In this document: positions 38,485 through 48,302 of the stretch, piece by piece
How positions within the stretch are numbered: position 1 is the first letter of the stretch
Layout of the letters: each line of letters starts with the position of its first letter
Source of the DNA: Rhodospirillales bacterium
GTDB lineage: Bacteria > Pseudomonadota > Alphaproteobacteria > Rhodospirillales > Defluviicoccaceae
Length of the DNA: 64,000 bases
NCBI GenBank assembly: GCA_016712375.1
Contig: JADJRE010000014.1
Location: forward strand, 1-64,000
Reading direction: 5' to 3'
Translations under genes and position numbers: made by a program
Notes under the pieces: model-generated
Told to the model about the DNA's origin: nothing
The model's database searches: none
What the model saw: only the letters and a program-made list of their open reading frames with translations

Positions 38485-40055
38485 GCTGGCGCTCCCGCGA
38501 GCGCGTTGATCGCCGCTGCGGCGAAGGCGCTGCCACCACGCCTCCCGCGCAGCGTCACGTACGGCACCCCGCCTGAATGCGCGATCAGCGCCTCCTTCGA
38601 CTCCGCCGCGCCGACAAAGCCAACCGGGAAGCCCAGAATAACCGCCGGTCTCGGCGCACCTGAATCAAGCAGCTCCAGCAGGCGAAACAGTGCGGTGGGT
38701 GCGTTGCCGATGGCGACGACGGCGCCTTCCAGCCGATCGCGCCAGCGCTCAACCGCGGCGGCGGAACGCGTGGTGCCGGCCGCCTGGGCTGCCTCGGCGA
38801 TGCCCGGCTCGCGCAGCGTACACAGCACGGCGTTGGCAGCCGGCAGGTGGGCACGGATGACTCCCGCAGCCACCATCTCGGCGTCGACGAGGATGATGCT
38901 TCCCCTGGCCAACGCCCGACGCCCGGCCTCGACCGCGTCCGCGGTCCAGGCGAGGTCGGCGACGATGCCGGGATCACCCGCGGCGTGGATCATCCGCACC
39001 AGCAGCGGCTCGATATCCGCAGGCACCGTGGACAGGTCCGCCTCGGCGCGGATCGTCGCGAACGAGCGACGGTAGATTTCCTGCGGATCACGCAGATAGT
39101 CATCGGCGGTCGTGGCGGCGGTGACCGTCCTAGCGCGAGAGGCGTTCTCGATCCCTAGAATCCACGCCTCCTCCGTCTCCACCACGTGCCGCTGTTCGGC
39201 GCTCAGGGACGCCGGTCCAGCGAACAGCGACGCCAGCCGGCCATCCTCGTCAAGGCGGGCGAGTTGCTCGACCACCGCGTGAACCTGGCGAGCATCCTTG
39301 ACCGGGTGGGCGACGGCGGCCGACTGGAAGATCGACGGATAGATCTCGGCGAGCAGCACCCGCCAGCCCGCGTCCGCCGGACGGTTGAGCTGGCGCAGGC
39401 CAGTTTCGAACGGCCACACGCGCACCCGATCGTCCAGCCAGGGGTGCCGGCGCAGTTGGTGGAGATGGGCAATGCCCATCAGCGTTTGACTGCCGACGCA
39501 GCCGGGATAGGCGAGCTTCCACACTGGGTGCGGGCCGCCTGCGGCAAGGTCGCACAGTCGCAGTTCAGCGAGGCCGTTCCCATCGGCGTCGGCAAAGCCG
39601 TCCGGCTTTCGGCCCGAGAGCATTGCGCCGGCCGACTGCGGCGGGCAGCCCCAGAACGGAAAGGCGGTCCCGGAGAGCCGCTCATTCAGCGCTGCTGCGA
39701 CCTCAAAACGGTTGTTGGCATTGTCGTCCCCGTCGCGAATGCGGCCGGCCAGCTCGGACCATACCGCCCGCCAGTCGCCCCCCTCGCCGTACAGCATCCG
39801 CGCGAAGCCTGCGGGATAGCCGAAGGCGAAGTCGAACCCTGCGAGCACCGTCCTGTCGCGGGCGACCAGGTCGGCCAAATAATCGGCGAGGAACGCCATC
39901 GCCTGTCGGCGCGTCGGGGGATTGATAAGGCGCGCCGGTGGCAACGCACTGTCGCCGCGTTCGGCGGTGGCGATCCAGATGCTGTCGGCGCCGGTGGTTG
40001 GCACCGCGGCGGCGCTCCAATCGACCATCACGTAGGAATCGAAAACGGCGGGCAT
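38481..40055 (-). CDS. cobH: Precorrin-8X methylmutase CobH with a 300-residue uncharacterised N-terminal domain
   Basis: Residues about 317-524 are CobH/CbiC, which moves the C11 methyl to C12 to give hydrogenobyrinate or its cobalt form: YLRDPQEIYRRSFATIRAEADL, VRMIHAAGDPGIVADL, SIILVDAEMVAAGVI, VAIGNAPTALFRLLELLD and VILGFPVGFVGAAESKEALI with catalytic-type residues kept. Residues 1-305 form a separate domain starting SYVMVDWSAAAVPTTGADSIW and containing AGFDFAFGYPAGFARMLYG, FPFWGCPPQ and VWPFETGL. I do not recognise its function; the opening strand resembles RNase H-like folds. Stop-start overlap with cobL is four bases. Confidence 0.9.
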   Translation of the reverse strand: MPAVFDSYVMVDWSAAAVPTTGADSIWIATAERGDSALPPARLINPPTRRQAMAFLADYLADLVARDRTVLAGFDFAFGYPAGFARMLYGEGGDWRAVWSELAGRIRDGDDNANNRFEVAAALNERLSGTAFPFWGCPPQSAGAMLSGRKPDGFADADGNGLAELRLCDLAAGGPHPVWKLAYPGCVGSQTLMGIAHLHQLRRHPWLDDRVRVWPFETGLRQLNRPADAGWRVLLAEIYPSIFQSAAVAHPVKDARQVHAVVEQLARLDEDGRLASLFAGPASLSAEQRHVVETEEAWILGIENASRARTVTAATTADDYLRDPQEIYRRSFATIRAEADLSTVPADIEPLLVRMIHAAGDPGIVADLAWTADAVEAGRRALARGSIILVDAEMVAAGVIRAHLPAANAVLCTLREPGIAEAAQAAGTTRSAAAVERWRDRLEGAVVAIGNAPTALFRLLELLDSGAPRPAVILGFPVGFVGAAESKEALIAHSGGVPYVTLRGRRGGSAFAAAAINALAGAPA

Positions 40056-40088
40056 CGGCTGCGTGTCCAGCGGACTCGGTTACTCTGC

Positions 40089-41274
40089 CTAGCCCGACCC
40101 CTCACCCTTCCGCTCCGCGGGTCCCTCCCTCTCCCGCGAGGGGGAAAGGGCCGGAGCGAGAGCATCGGGGAGACGAGAATCCGCCTCGCGCTGGTCATGG
40201 TGATGGCCGTGTCCCTGGTGATGGTGCCCGTGGCCGTGGCTGTGCCCATGCTGGTGGGTTTGGCTATGCCCGTGCCCATCGTCGTGCCCATGCTCGTGCA
40301 GTTGGCCATGCCCGTGCCCATGGTCGTGCTCGTGCCCATGGTCGTGCCCGTGCCCATGGTCGTGCCCGTGCCCGTTGTCGCCATCGGTGCCGATGCCGCG
40401 GACATGGAAGTGATGGCCAACCTGCGGTGCGCCCTGGTCGGCTTCGTAGCCCAGCACCTGCTCGCGATACTTGCACAGCAGGCAGTTCATCAGGTTGGCG
40501 CCATTCAGCGCCTCGCCGAGCCGCTCGACGAAAGTGTCGATAACCAGAGGATGATCGTTAAGGTAGTCGGCTTTGACGATCTCGATCTCGGGATGCGCCG
40601 CCGCGCAGGCGTCGGCATGCGCGTAGATGCGGTCGACCAGGATGCCGGTGAACAGGAAGTACGGAAGACGATGATCCGCCGGTAACCGAGCCGCACCGCG
40701 TGCCGCAAGCCCTCGTCGACCAGCGGATAGGCGACGCCGGAATAGCAGACCTCGGTCCAGCCGAAGCCCATGCCCTCCCACAGCATACGCGCCACTTTGG
40801 AGATATTGGCGTTGGCGTCAGGATCGTTGGTGCCGCGGCCGACTACCATCAGCAACGTTTCCTTGCGGGGACTTGGCGTTCGCAGGCCGCCTCGGCGGCA
40901 GCGATCCGCGCGGATGCGGCGCGCAGCAGCTTGGTGTCGATCGCCAGTTCGCGCCCGAAGCTTACCGCTATCTGCGGGTTCTCCGCCGCGAAGGCGTTGA
41001 TCTCGGACGGCAGGTCGTTCTTGACGTGGCCGGCGGCGAATAGCATCCCGGGCAGGCAGACGATGCGCTTCGCACCGCGGGCCTTCAGCGCCTCCAGGCC
41101 GGTGCGGATGACAGGCCGGGCAAACTCCAGAAAGCCGCTCTCGACGTCGCACTCCGGCAGCCGCTTGCGTAGGTGCCGGGAGACGGCGTGGAATTCCTCG
41201 ACCGCCGCCACCGAACGGCTGCCGTGGCCACAGATCATCACGCCTAGGGAATCGGTCGGAACGGAATCGGCCAT
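40089..41274 (-). CDS. cbiX: Sirohydrochlorin cobaltochelatase CbiX with His-rich C-terminal tail, two frameshifts
   Basis: CbiX inserts Co2+ into sirohydrochlorin at the start of the early-cobalt B12 route. The first domain reads VMICGHGSRSVAAVEEFHAVSRHL (metal-binding His), FLEFARPVI and VCLPGMLFAAGHVKNDLPSEI (second His). The second reads ETLLMVVGRGTNDPDANANISKVARML and PYFLFTGILVDRI. A Cys motif, MNCLLCKYRE, is followed by a tail of some 70 residues that is about half His with Gly/Asp. Breaks lie near 40865 and 40668. Restored length is about 395 residues, the long CbiX form. It heads the minus-strand corrin operon, 33 bp before cobH. Confidence 0.9.
40101..40151. repeat. Pyrimidine/purine palindromic repeat at the cbiX 3' end
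   Basis: CTCACCCTTCCGCTCC is followed by CCCTCTCCCGCGAGGGGGAAAGGG, an inverted repeat able to form a strong hairpin. Sequences of this form are common 3'-end elements in GC-rich proteobacteria. Here it is translated as the last residues of CbiX (SPSREREGPAERKGEG). Confidence 0.5.
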
Positions 41275-41280
41275 CGCTTG

Positions 41281-41412
41281 GTCCCTTGCCTTCGAGCGTC
41301 GTTGCCGTGAGCGGCGGTCTCGTGCCACCGCTTCCCCGGCTGGTCATCGCCTCCGGCCGGGCTCGGGTGCGGGACTATAGGGACCGGGCGGGCCTCTGTC
41401 ACCAGCCGGTCA
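41281..41412 (-). promoter_or_regulatory. Structured leader of the cbiX operon, possibly a degenerate cobalamin riboswitch
   Basis: Read on the minus strand, a perfect 9-bp inverted repeat CCGGCTGGT/ACCAGCCGG (41401-41409 and 41336-41344) encloses 56 bases. Next to it, GGGGAAGCGGTGGCACGAGA followed by CCGCCGCTCACGGCAAC resembles the GGGAA-GGTG-CCGC core of cobalamin riboswitches and forms an 8-bp hairpin. The conserved CCCCGCAACTG and GCCACTG boxes are not clear, so the call is tentative. Confidence 0.25.
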
Positions 41413-41650
41413 TGGGGAGCGGCGTTGCTGCTCTGCAACTCGCGCCCGGTTGTCGATGGTGAACTGGATCAGTTGATCTGGTTCGAACGCCAGGAAAATT
41501 ATTCGCACCGCGATACAAAGAGAAAAAGATGAAGCATGGCCGCGCACCTGGGAGGTGCGGCTTCATTATGATCCGAGCCCGTATTAGAGTCGGGAGACGC
41601 TATGACCAAGCTTCGCAGCGTGGGACGGCCTAGGGACAGGATGATCAACC

Positions 41651-42089
41651 GTGAAAATCACGCATTTTGATCATGTAACCGTCTGTGTGAGCGATCTTGC
41701 GGCCGCCAAGCGCTTTTTCGGGCTGCTGGGTTTTGCTGAGGACAAGTCCGTCGTCATCTCTGGCGAGCGCTTCGCGACATACATGGGGCTCGCCGAGATT
41801 GAGGCCGACCATGTCACCCTGGTACTGCCCGGTGCCTCGCCCGGAGTTGAGGTGCAACTCTTGCACTATCGGCACCCCGAGGCGGCGCGATACCCCGAAC
41901 ATGGCGAGGCTCGACCGGCTTGGCTTCAACCATATTTGCTTCGCGGTCGATGATATCGAAGCTTTGGTTGCAAGACTTAGGTCAAACGGGGTCGAGGTGC
42001 GGGGCGAACTCACGGGATTCCACGATCGCCAGCTATGCTTTTTGACAGGCCCCGACGGGATTACCGTCGAGCTGGCGCAGTGGGGTTGA
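41651..42089 (+). CDS. VOC (glyoxalase/bleomycin resistance fold) protein, one frameshift
   Basis: A small vicinal-oxygen-chelate protein of about 145 residues. The first module reads ITHFDHVTVCVSDLAAAKRFFGLLGF with EVQLLHYRHPE; the second reads RLGFNHICFAVDDIEALVARL, GVEVRGELTGF and FLTGPDGITVELAQWG, with the metal-type His and Glu positions kept. The frame breaks near 41890 between PEAAR and the MARLDRLGFNH stretch. Substrate is unknown; lactoylglutathione lyase-like and dioxygenase-like proteins share the fold. It lies divergent from cbiX after a 376-base gap. Confidence 0.85.
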
Positions 42090-42120
42090 GCCTCAGAACC
42101 CCATAGCGTTCAACGCATCC

Positions 42121-42205
42121 CGTAGGGCGGAACGCGCAAAGCCCTTTCCGCCAGCTTTCGGCGCTGGTGGGATGGTGCATGTCGCTTCGCTCGATGCACC
42201 CTACG
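42121..42205. repeat. Palindromic intergenic repeat, CGTAGGG...CCCTACG type, at the typA 3' end
   Basis: The element runs from CGTAGGGCGGAACGCG to GATGCACCCTACG. It contains a TTCCGCC inner arm and the hairpin GGTGCATGTCGCTTCGCTCGATGCACC. Similar elements are dispersed in many alphaproteobacterial genomes. It sits between the convergent VOC and typA genes and contains the typA stop codon, so it may also end transcripts. Confidence 0.65.
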
Positions 42206-44024
42206 CCGCGCGGCTGGCCTTCTTGCGTTCGTGTTCCTTGAGGAAGCGCTTGCGGATGCGAATTGATTTTGGCGTCACTTCGACCAGTTCGTCGTCGTTG
42301 ATGAATTCGAGGCTGTATTCCAGCGTCGTCGCGATCGGCGGCACCAGGATGATGTTCTCGTCCGAACCGGCGGCGCGAATGTTGGTGAGCTGCTTGGTCT
42401 TCAGCGGGTTGACACAGAGGTCGTTGCCGCGGGCGTGGATGCCGATGACCATGCCCTCGTAGACGTCGGTGTTGTGGCCGACGAACAGCCGGCCGCGCTC
42501 CTGCAGGCTGAACAGCGCGTAGGCCACCGCCTTGCCGGAGGCCATCGAGACCAAGGCGCCGTTAGTTCGGCGGCCGAGATCTCCCGCGACGCGCGGGCCA
42601 TAGCGTTCGAACGCGTGGTAAATCAGCCCAGTGCCGGACGTGATGGTGAGAAATTCCGAGCGGAAGCCAATCAGCCCGCGCGTCGGGATGGTGTAGTCGA
42701 GGCGGACCCGGCCGCGCCCGTCCGGCACCATGTCTTTCAGTTCGCCGCGCCGCTCGCCCAGCTTCTCCATCACCGATCCCTGGTGCTGCTCCTCGACATC
42801 GACGGTCAGCGTCTCCCAGGGCTCCATCGGCTCGCCGTCGATCGTCTTGACGATCACCTCCGGCCGCGAAATGGCGAGCTCGTAGCCCTCGCGGCGCATG
42901 TTCTCGATCAGCACCGCCAGGTGCAGCTCGCCCCGGCCCGAGACCTTGAACTTGTCCGGGTTCTCCGCCGGCTCGACGCGCAATGCGACGTTGTGGATCA
43001 GCTCCTCGTCGAGCCGTTCGCGCAGGTTCCGGCTGGTGACGTACTTGCCCTCGCGCCCGCCCAGCGGCGAGTCGTTGACCTGGAAGGTCATGCTGATGGT
43101 GGGCTCGTCGACCAGCAGTGCCGGCAACGGCTCAACCGCGTCCGGATCGCAGATGGTATCGGAGATCTTCAGCCCATCGATGCCGGTGAAGGAAATAATG
43201 TCGCCGGCTTTCGCCACGTCCAGTTCGATTCGCTCGAGCCCGTGGAAGGCGAGAATTTGCAGCACGCGGCCGCGCCGCAGCGTGCCATCGGCGCCGGCAA
43301 TCGCCACCTGCGAGTTGCGCAGCAGGCGGCCGCGGCGGATCCGCGCGATGCCGATGACGCCGACGTAGCTCGAATAGTCGAGCGCGCTGACCTGCATCTG
43401 CAGCGGGCCATCGGGATCGACCTCGGGGGCCGGTACGTTGCGCACGATGGTATCGAACAGCGCCGTCATGCCACCGTCGCGAACGCTCGAGTCCTCGGAC
43501 GCCCAGCCCTGGATGGCCGATGCATAGAGATGCGGAAAGTCCATCTGCTCGTGCGTCGCCCCAAGCCGGTCGAACAAGTCGAAAGTCTGGTCGATCACCC
43601 AGTCGGGCCGGGCCGACGGCCGGTCGACCTTGTTGACGACGACGATCGGCTTCAGGCCGCGCGCCAGCGCCTTGCGGGTGACAAAGGTGGTTTGCGGCAT
43701 GGGCCCTTCGACCGCGTCGACCAGCAGCAGGACCGAGTCCACCATCGACAGCGCGCGTTCTACCTCGCCGCCGAAATCTGCGTGTCCGGGGGTATCGACG
43801 ATGTTGATCCGCCAGCCTTCCCAGTCGATCGCCGTGTTCTTGGCGAGGATGGTGATGCCGCGCTCGCGCTCCAGGTCGTTGGAGTCCATCATCCGCTCCT
43901 GCACGTCGCCGTGCGCCCGCAGGCTGCCGGACTGGCGCAGCATCTGGTCGACCAGCGTCGTCTTGCCGTGATCAACATGCGCAACGATGGCGACATTGCG
44001 TATGCGATCGGCCGCTCCGGCCAT
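42201..44024 (-). CDS. typA: Translational GTPase TypA/BipA
   Basis: TypA is a ribosome-associated GTPase involved in stress adaptation and 50S assembly. The intact 607-residue protein shows the G1 motif VAHVDHGKTTLVDQML, ERGITILAKN (switch I), DTPGHADFGGEVERAL (G3) and VVNKVDRPSARPDW (G4). The domains after it include GRGELHLAVLIENMRREGYEL, PTRGLIGFRSEFLTIT, and the C-terminal TNIRAAGSDENIILVPP typical of BipA. The start is ATG 44024. The stop codon lies in a palindromic repeat. Confidence 0.96.
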   Translation of the reverse strand: MAGAADRIRNVAIVAHVDHGKTTLVDQMLRQSGSLRAHGDVQERMMDSNDLERERGITILAKNTAIDWEGWRINIVDTPGHADFGGEVERALSMVDSVLLLVDAVEGPMPQTTFVTRKALARGLKPIVVVNKVDRPSARPDWVIDQTFDLFDRLGATHEQMDFPHLYASAIQGWASEDSSVRDGGMTALFDTIVRNVPAPEVDPDGPLQMQVSALDYSSYVGVIGIARIRRGRLLRNSQVAIAGADGTLRRGRVLQILAFHGLERIELDVAKAGDIISFTGIDGLKISDTICDPDAVEPLPALLVDEPTISMTFQVNDSPLGGREGKYVTSRNLRERLDEELIHNVALRVEPAENPDKFKVSGRGELHLAVLIENMRREGYELAISRPEVIVKTIDGEPMEPWETLTVDVEEQHQGSVMEKLGERRGELKDMVPDGRGRVRLDYTIPTRGLIGFRSEFLTITSGTGLIYHAFERYGPRVAGDLGRRTNGALVSMASGKAVAYALFSLQERGRLFVGHNTDVYEGMVIGIHARGNDLCVNPLKTKQLTNIRAAGSDENIILVPPIATTLEYSLEFINDDELVEVTPKSIRIRKRFLKEHERKKASRAA

Positions 44025-44241
44025 AGGGTCGCTCCTGACTATCTATGTGGTGTTCGATGATGAACGGGCGCGCCGCGCGACGGCGCCAGCCCTGACATGG
44101 GTTCGCATGGCCGCAGCGTGCAAAGTCACACGTCGCCAGCCTGTTCGCAGATGCAGTATAACAGAAGCCGGGGCGGCGTCGATCGTCAACAGGCGCAACG
44201 CCACCGATCAGGCAGCTTGGCGAGTTACGACCGCATGCCGC

Positions 44242-44275
44242 TTGACACTAGTTCGCAACATGCGCAAGTGTGGCT
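44242..44275 (+). promoter_or_regulatory. Possible thiC promoter
   Basis: A perfect TTGACA at 44242-44247 lies about 35 bases before the riboswitch. No strong -10 is seen 16-18 bases downstream (CAAGTG or AAGTGT), so this is a weak call. The rest of the gap back to typA at 44025 holds no gene. Confidence 0.3.
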
Positions 44276-44280
44276 TGTTC

Positions 44281-44395
44281 CAAAGGGTGTCCCGCTATGG
44301 GGCTGAGACACCGCCGGCGCCGTCAGCGATGATCGACGGTGCGACGCGGGAACCCCTTGAACCTGATCCGGGTCATGCCGGCGCAGGGACTGGAA
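44281..44395 (+). ncRNA. TPP riboswitch (THI element)
   Basis: The leader of thiC contains GGGGCTGAGACACCG (the CUGAGA pyrimidine-sensing box) at about 44299-44313, a variable stem, then ACCCCTTGAACCTGATCCGG and GTCATGCCGGCGCAGGGA at about 44352-44388, the conserved 3' half. These match the TPP aptamer closely. Binding of thiamine pyrophosphate should repress thiC, likely by hiding the ribosome site AGGAGA just before the thiC ATG. Confidence 0.95.
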
Positions 44396-44465
44396 CCGTT
44401 GCGACGGCACCCGCAGCCCCTCCCGCCTGGCTCTCCCGGCTACCGACGTCGTCAGGAGACCGCCG

Positions 44466-46258
<1,793 letters not shown>

Positions 46259-46280
46259 ACTTCAGGAACCTCGACAGACT

Positions 46281-46371
46281 CGTCATCACGCGCGAAAGCG
46301 AAGCGATCCACCGCCCGCAGCACTTGGCAAACCGTGGATCGCTTCACCAGCGGAGCGCGTTCCCAATGACG
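46281..46371. repeat. Palindromic intergenic repeat, CGTCAT...ATGACG type, after thiC
   Basis: The element opens CGTCATCACGCGCGAAAGCGAAGCGATCCAC and closes GTGGATCGCTTCACC then CCCAATGACG, giving nested inverted arms (GCGATCCAC/GTGGATCGC and CGTCAT/ATGACG). This form is widespread in proteobacterial intergenic DNA. It fills the gap between the convergent thiC and antitoxin genes and may end both transcripts. Confidence 0.7.
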
Positions 46372-46391
46372 CCAATGCGCATGCAGGCGTT

Positions 46392-46769
46392 TCAACGCGC
46401 ATTGGTTTTCGCCTGAACGTATGCCTTCAGCACCGCGTTGATGCGGGTCTGATATTGGGGGCCGCGGGAACGGAAGTAATCCAGAACGTCCTTGTCGAGG
46501 CGGATGCTGATAACTCGCTTACGCTCCGGCATAACGACTTCTGCCGAGCGGAACCAAGCATCGTCCAGCAGGGGAGCCGCATCGGGATCATCCGCGACCG
46601 CTCGTTTGATGTCGGCCTCGGTGAGGCTGTCCGCCCTTCTCCAATCGGCTTCAGTCACCAGTCCCCGAACCGACTTTCCGGTAATATTGCCCATTCGAAT
46701 GGATCCATTTACCAGACCTTTATGCAAAGCGGCCCTTTGCGAGGCGACCGCTTTCGTGCTTCCAGACAT
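46392..46769 (-). CDS. BrnA-type antitoxin (ribbon-helix-helix), no toxin partner seen
   Basis: A 125-residue protein. The C-terminal part, VVMPERKRVISIRLDKDVLDYFRSRG and YQTRINAVLKAYVQA, is the BrnA/CopG ribbon-helix-helix DNA-binding domain. The N-terminal part (RGLVTEADWRRADSLTEADIKRAVADDPDAAPLLDDAWFRSA) is also typical of BrnA. BrnA normally follows a BrnT ribonuclease toxin and represses their shared promoter. No BrnT-like frame exists in the 280 bases upstream. ATG 46769 follows GGGAGGAAC. The frame is open far upstream but that part is antisense to the next gene. Confidence 0.85.
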   Translation of the reverse strand: MSGSTKAVASQRAALHKGLVNGSIRMGNITGKSVRGLVTEADWRRADSLTEADIKRAVADDPDAAPLLDDAWFRSAEVVMPERKRVISIRLDKDVLDYFRSRGPQYQTRINAVLKAYVQAKTNAR

Positions 46770-46805
46770 TTCTTTGTTCCTCCCGACTGGTATATTTATG
46801 TTTTG

Positions 46806-46834
46806 TATATACATCATGCGCAGGTTATTCGCAA
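46806..46834 (-). promoter_or_regulatory. Sigma-70-type promoter of the antitoxin gene
   Basis: On the minus strand, TTGCGA (46829-46834) and TATATA (46806-46811) are spaced by exactly 17 bases, in an A/T-rich patch unusual for this window. A perfect palindrome GCAAGCTTGC (46831-46840) overlaps the -35 box and could be the operator for the ribbon-helix-helix protein. The remaining bases up to 47048 hold no gene. Confidence 0.6.
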
Positions 46835-47048
46835 GCTTGCAACCGGCTTTTTTTGCCGTCCAGAAGCGGCGTGCCGGAACGAGCGAAGTTCGCCTACTTC
46901 TGGTCCATGTGCGGCTCACGTTCTCTTGATGAACCCACGTTCTGCTTGATGAAGCCCAGGGGTCTGGCACGTGGCGCAGATGGTGGTGGCGGCGGAGAGG
47001 CGTGCTCCCAATCTGCACGGCAGATGAAGCGACTAGAGGAGTGCGGCC

Positions 47049-48212
47049 TTGCCGGACGGCGAAGAGAGGCTGACGGTCGAAGTGCTGAGCGGTGTCGCCG
47101 ACGTTCCGGCGGGGGAGTGGGATGCGTGTGCCGGGACGGCTGATCCCTTTGTCCGACATGCCTTCTTCGCTGCACTTGAGGCGTCCGGTTCGGCGTCCCC
47201 GGAGCGCGGATGGCTTCCAAGGCATCTGGCGGCGTACGGCCCGCGTCGCCTGCTCGAAGGCATCTTGCCGCTTTACCTGAAGAGCCATTCCTACGGGGAG
47301 TACGTCTTCGACTGGGCTTGGGCGGAAGCGTTCGAGCGGGCTGGCGGCCGTTATTATCCCAAGCTGCAGGCCGCGATCCCCTTTACTCCCGTTACCGGAC
47401 GGCGGGTGCTGATCCGTGAGGGCGCTCCCCCCGCTACCTTTGGCGCGTTGATCGATGCCGCGCTGCGGCTGGTCGGCAAGCTTGGCGTCTCCTCGCTGCA
47501 TGTCACCTTCCCCACTGAAGCCGAGGCACGGGCGCTGCAAGGCCGCGGCTTCCTGGTGCGCCTCGGCCATCAGTTCCACTGGTGCAACCGCGGTTACGGC
47601 ACTTTCAACGATTTTCTCGCCGATCTCGCGGCGCGCAAGCGCAAGGCGATCCGCAAGGAGCGCCAAAAGGCCCTGACTGACGTGGTGCTGCGCACGCTGA
47701 CCGGTCCCGATATCGAGGAGCGGCACTGGCAGGCGTTCTGGCGCTTCTACCTGGACACGACGCAACGCAAATGGGCGCACGCCTATCTCACGCGCGACTT
47801 CTTCTTCAGGCTTGGGGAGACGATGGCTGACCGCGTGGTGCTGGTGATTGCCGAAAACATGGCTGGCCACCCGATCGGCGGCGCGCTCAATCTGCTGGGT
47901 GCCGATGCCCTCTATGGCCGCTACTGGGGAGCCAGCGAGGACCGGCCGTTTCTACACTTCGAGGCGTGCTACTACCGTGCCATCGACTTCGCCATCGACC
48001 GCGGTCTCGCACGCGTTGAAGCCGGCGCACAAGGGGAGCACAAGGTTCGGCGTGGCTATCTGCCAACACGGACCTGGAGTGCGCACTGGATCGCTCACGA
48101 TGGCCTCCGCCGTGCCATCGGCCGATTCCTCGATGCGGAACGGCCGACGGTTGAGGCGGAAATGGCCGCACTGGCTCTGGAGTCGCCGTATCGGGACGAC
48201 GCTGGCGGCTGA
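47049..48212 (+). CDS. DUF482 / FemAB-like GNAT-fold protein
   Basis: A 387-residue protein of the DUF482 family (peptidogalycan biosynthesis, COG3146). Typical segments are DPFVRHAFFAALEASGSASPERGWLPRHLA, LPLYLKSHSYGEYVFDWAWAEAFER, YYPKLQAAIPFTPVTGRRVL, FHWCNRGYGTFNDFLADLAARKRKAIRKER, FYLDTTQRKWAHAYLTRDFF, GALNLLGADALYGRYWGA and EAGAQGEHKVRRGYLP. The fold is that of FemAB-type aminoacyl/acyl transferases; the substrate is unknown. The start is TTG 47049, read as Met. It is not clearly in an operon with its neighbours. Confidence 0.85.
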   Translation: MPDGEERLTVEVLSGVADVPAGEWDACAGTADPFVRHAFFAALEASGSASPERGWLPRHLAAYGPRRLLEGILPLYLKSHSYGEYVFDWAWAEAFERAGGRYYPKLQAAIPFTPVTGRRVLIREGAPPATFGALIDAALRLVGKLGVSSLHVTFPTEAEARALQGRGFLVRLGHQFHWCNRGYGTFNDFLADLAARKRKAIRKERQKALTDVVLRTLTGPDIEERHWQAFWRFYLDTTQRKWAHAYLTRDFFFRLGETMADRVVLVIAENMAGHPIGGALNLLGADALYGRYWGASEDRPFLHFEACYYRAIDFAIDRGLARVEAGAQGEHKVRRGYLPTRTWSAHWIAHDGLRRAIGRFLDAERPTVEAEMAALALESPYRDDAGG

Positions 48213-48302
48213 ACAGAGCCGTTCCCGTCCCCCATTTTGTCCTGCCATTTCCTCCCGTCGCGCTCACCAATTATTAATGAGCGGCGTGGCAAGATTGTTG
48301 GC

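Noticed and set aside
40195..40400. Short tandem-like repeats resembling a CRISPR or satellite
   Set aside because: The repeats are in frame, degenerate and encode the His-rich CbiX tail; there are no regular spacers.
41531..41564. Hairpin GAAGC...GCTTC with GCCGCGCACC/GGTGCGGC arms, considered as a terminator
   Set aside because: No T-run on either strand, and it lies between divergent genes where a terminator is not expected.
46770..47870. Long upstream extension of the BrnA-like frame
   Set aside because: It is antisense to the DUF482 gene; a ribosome site and promoter lie directly before ATG 46769.
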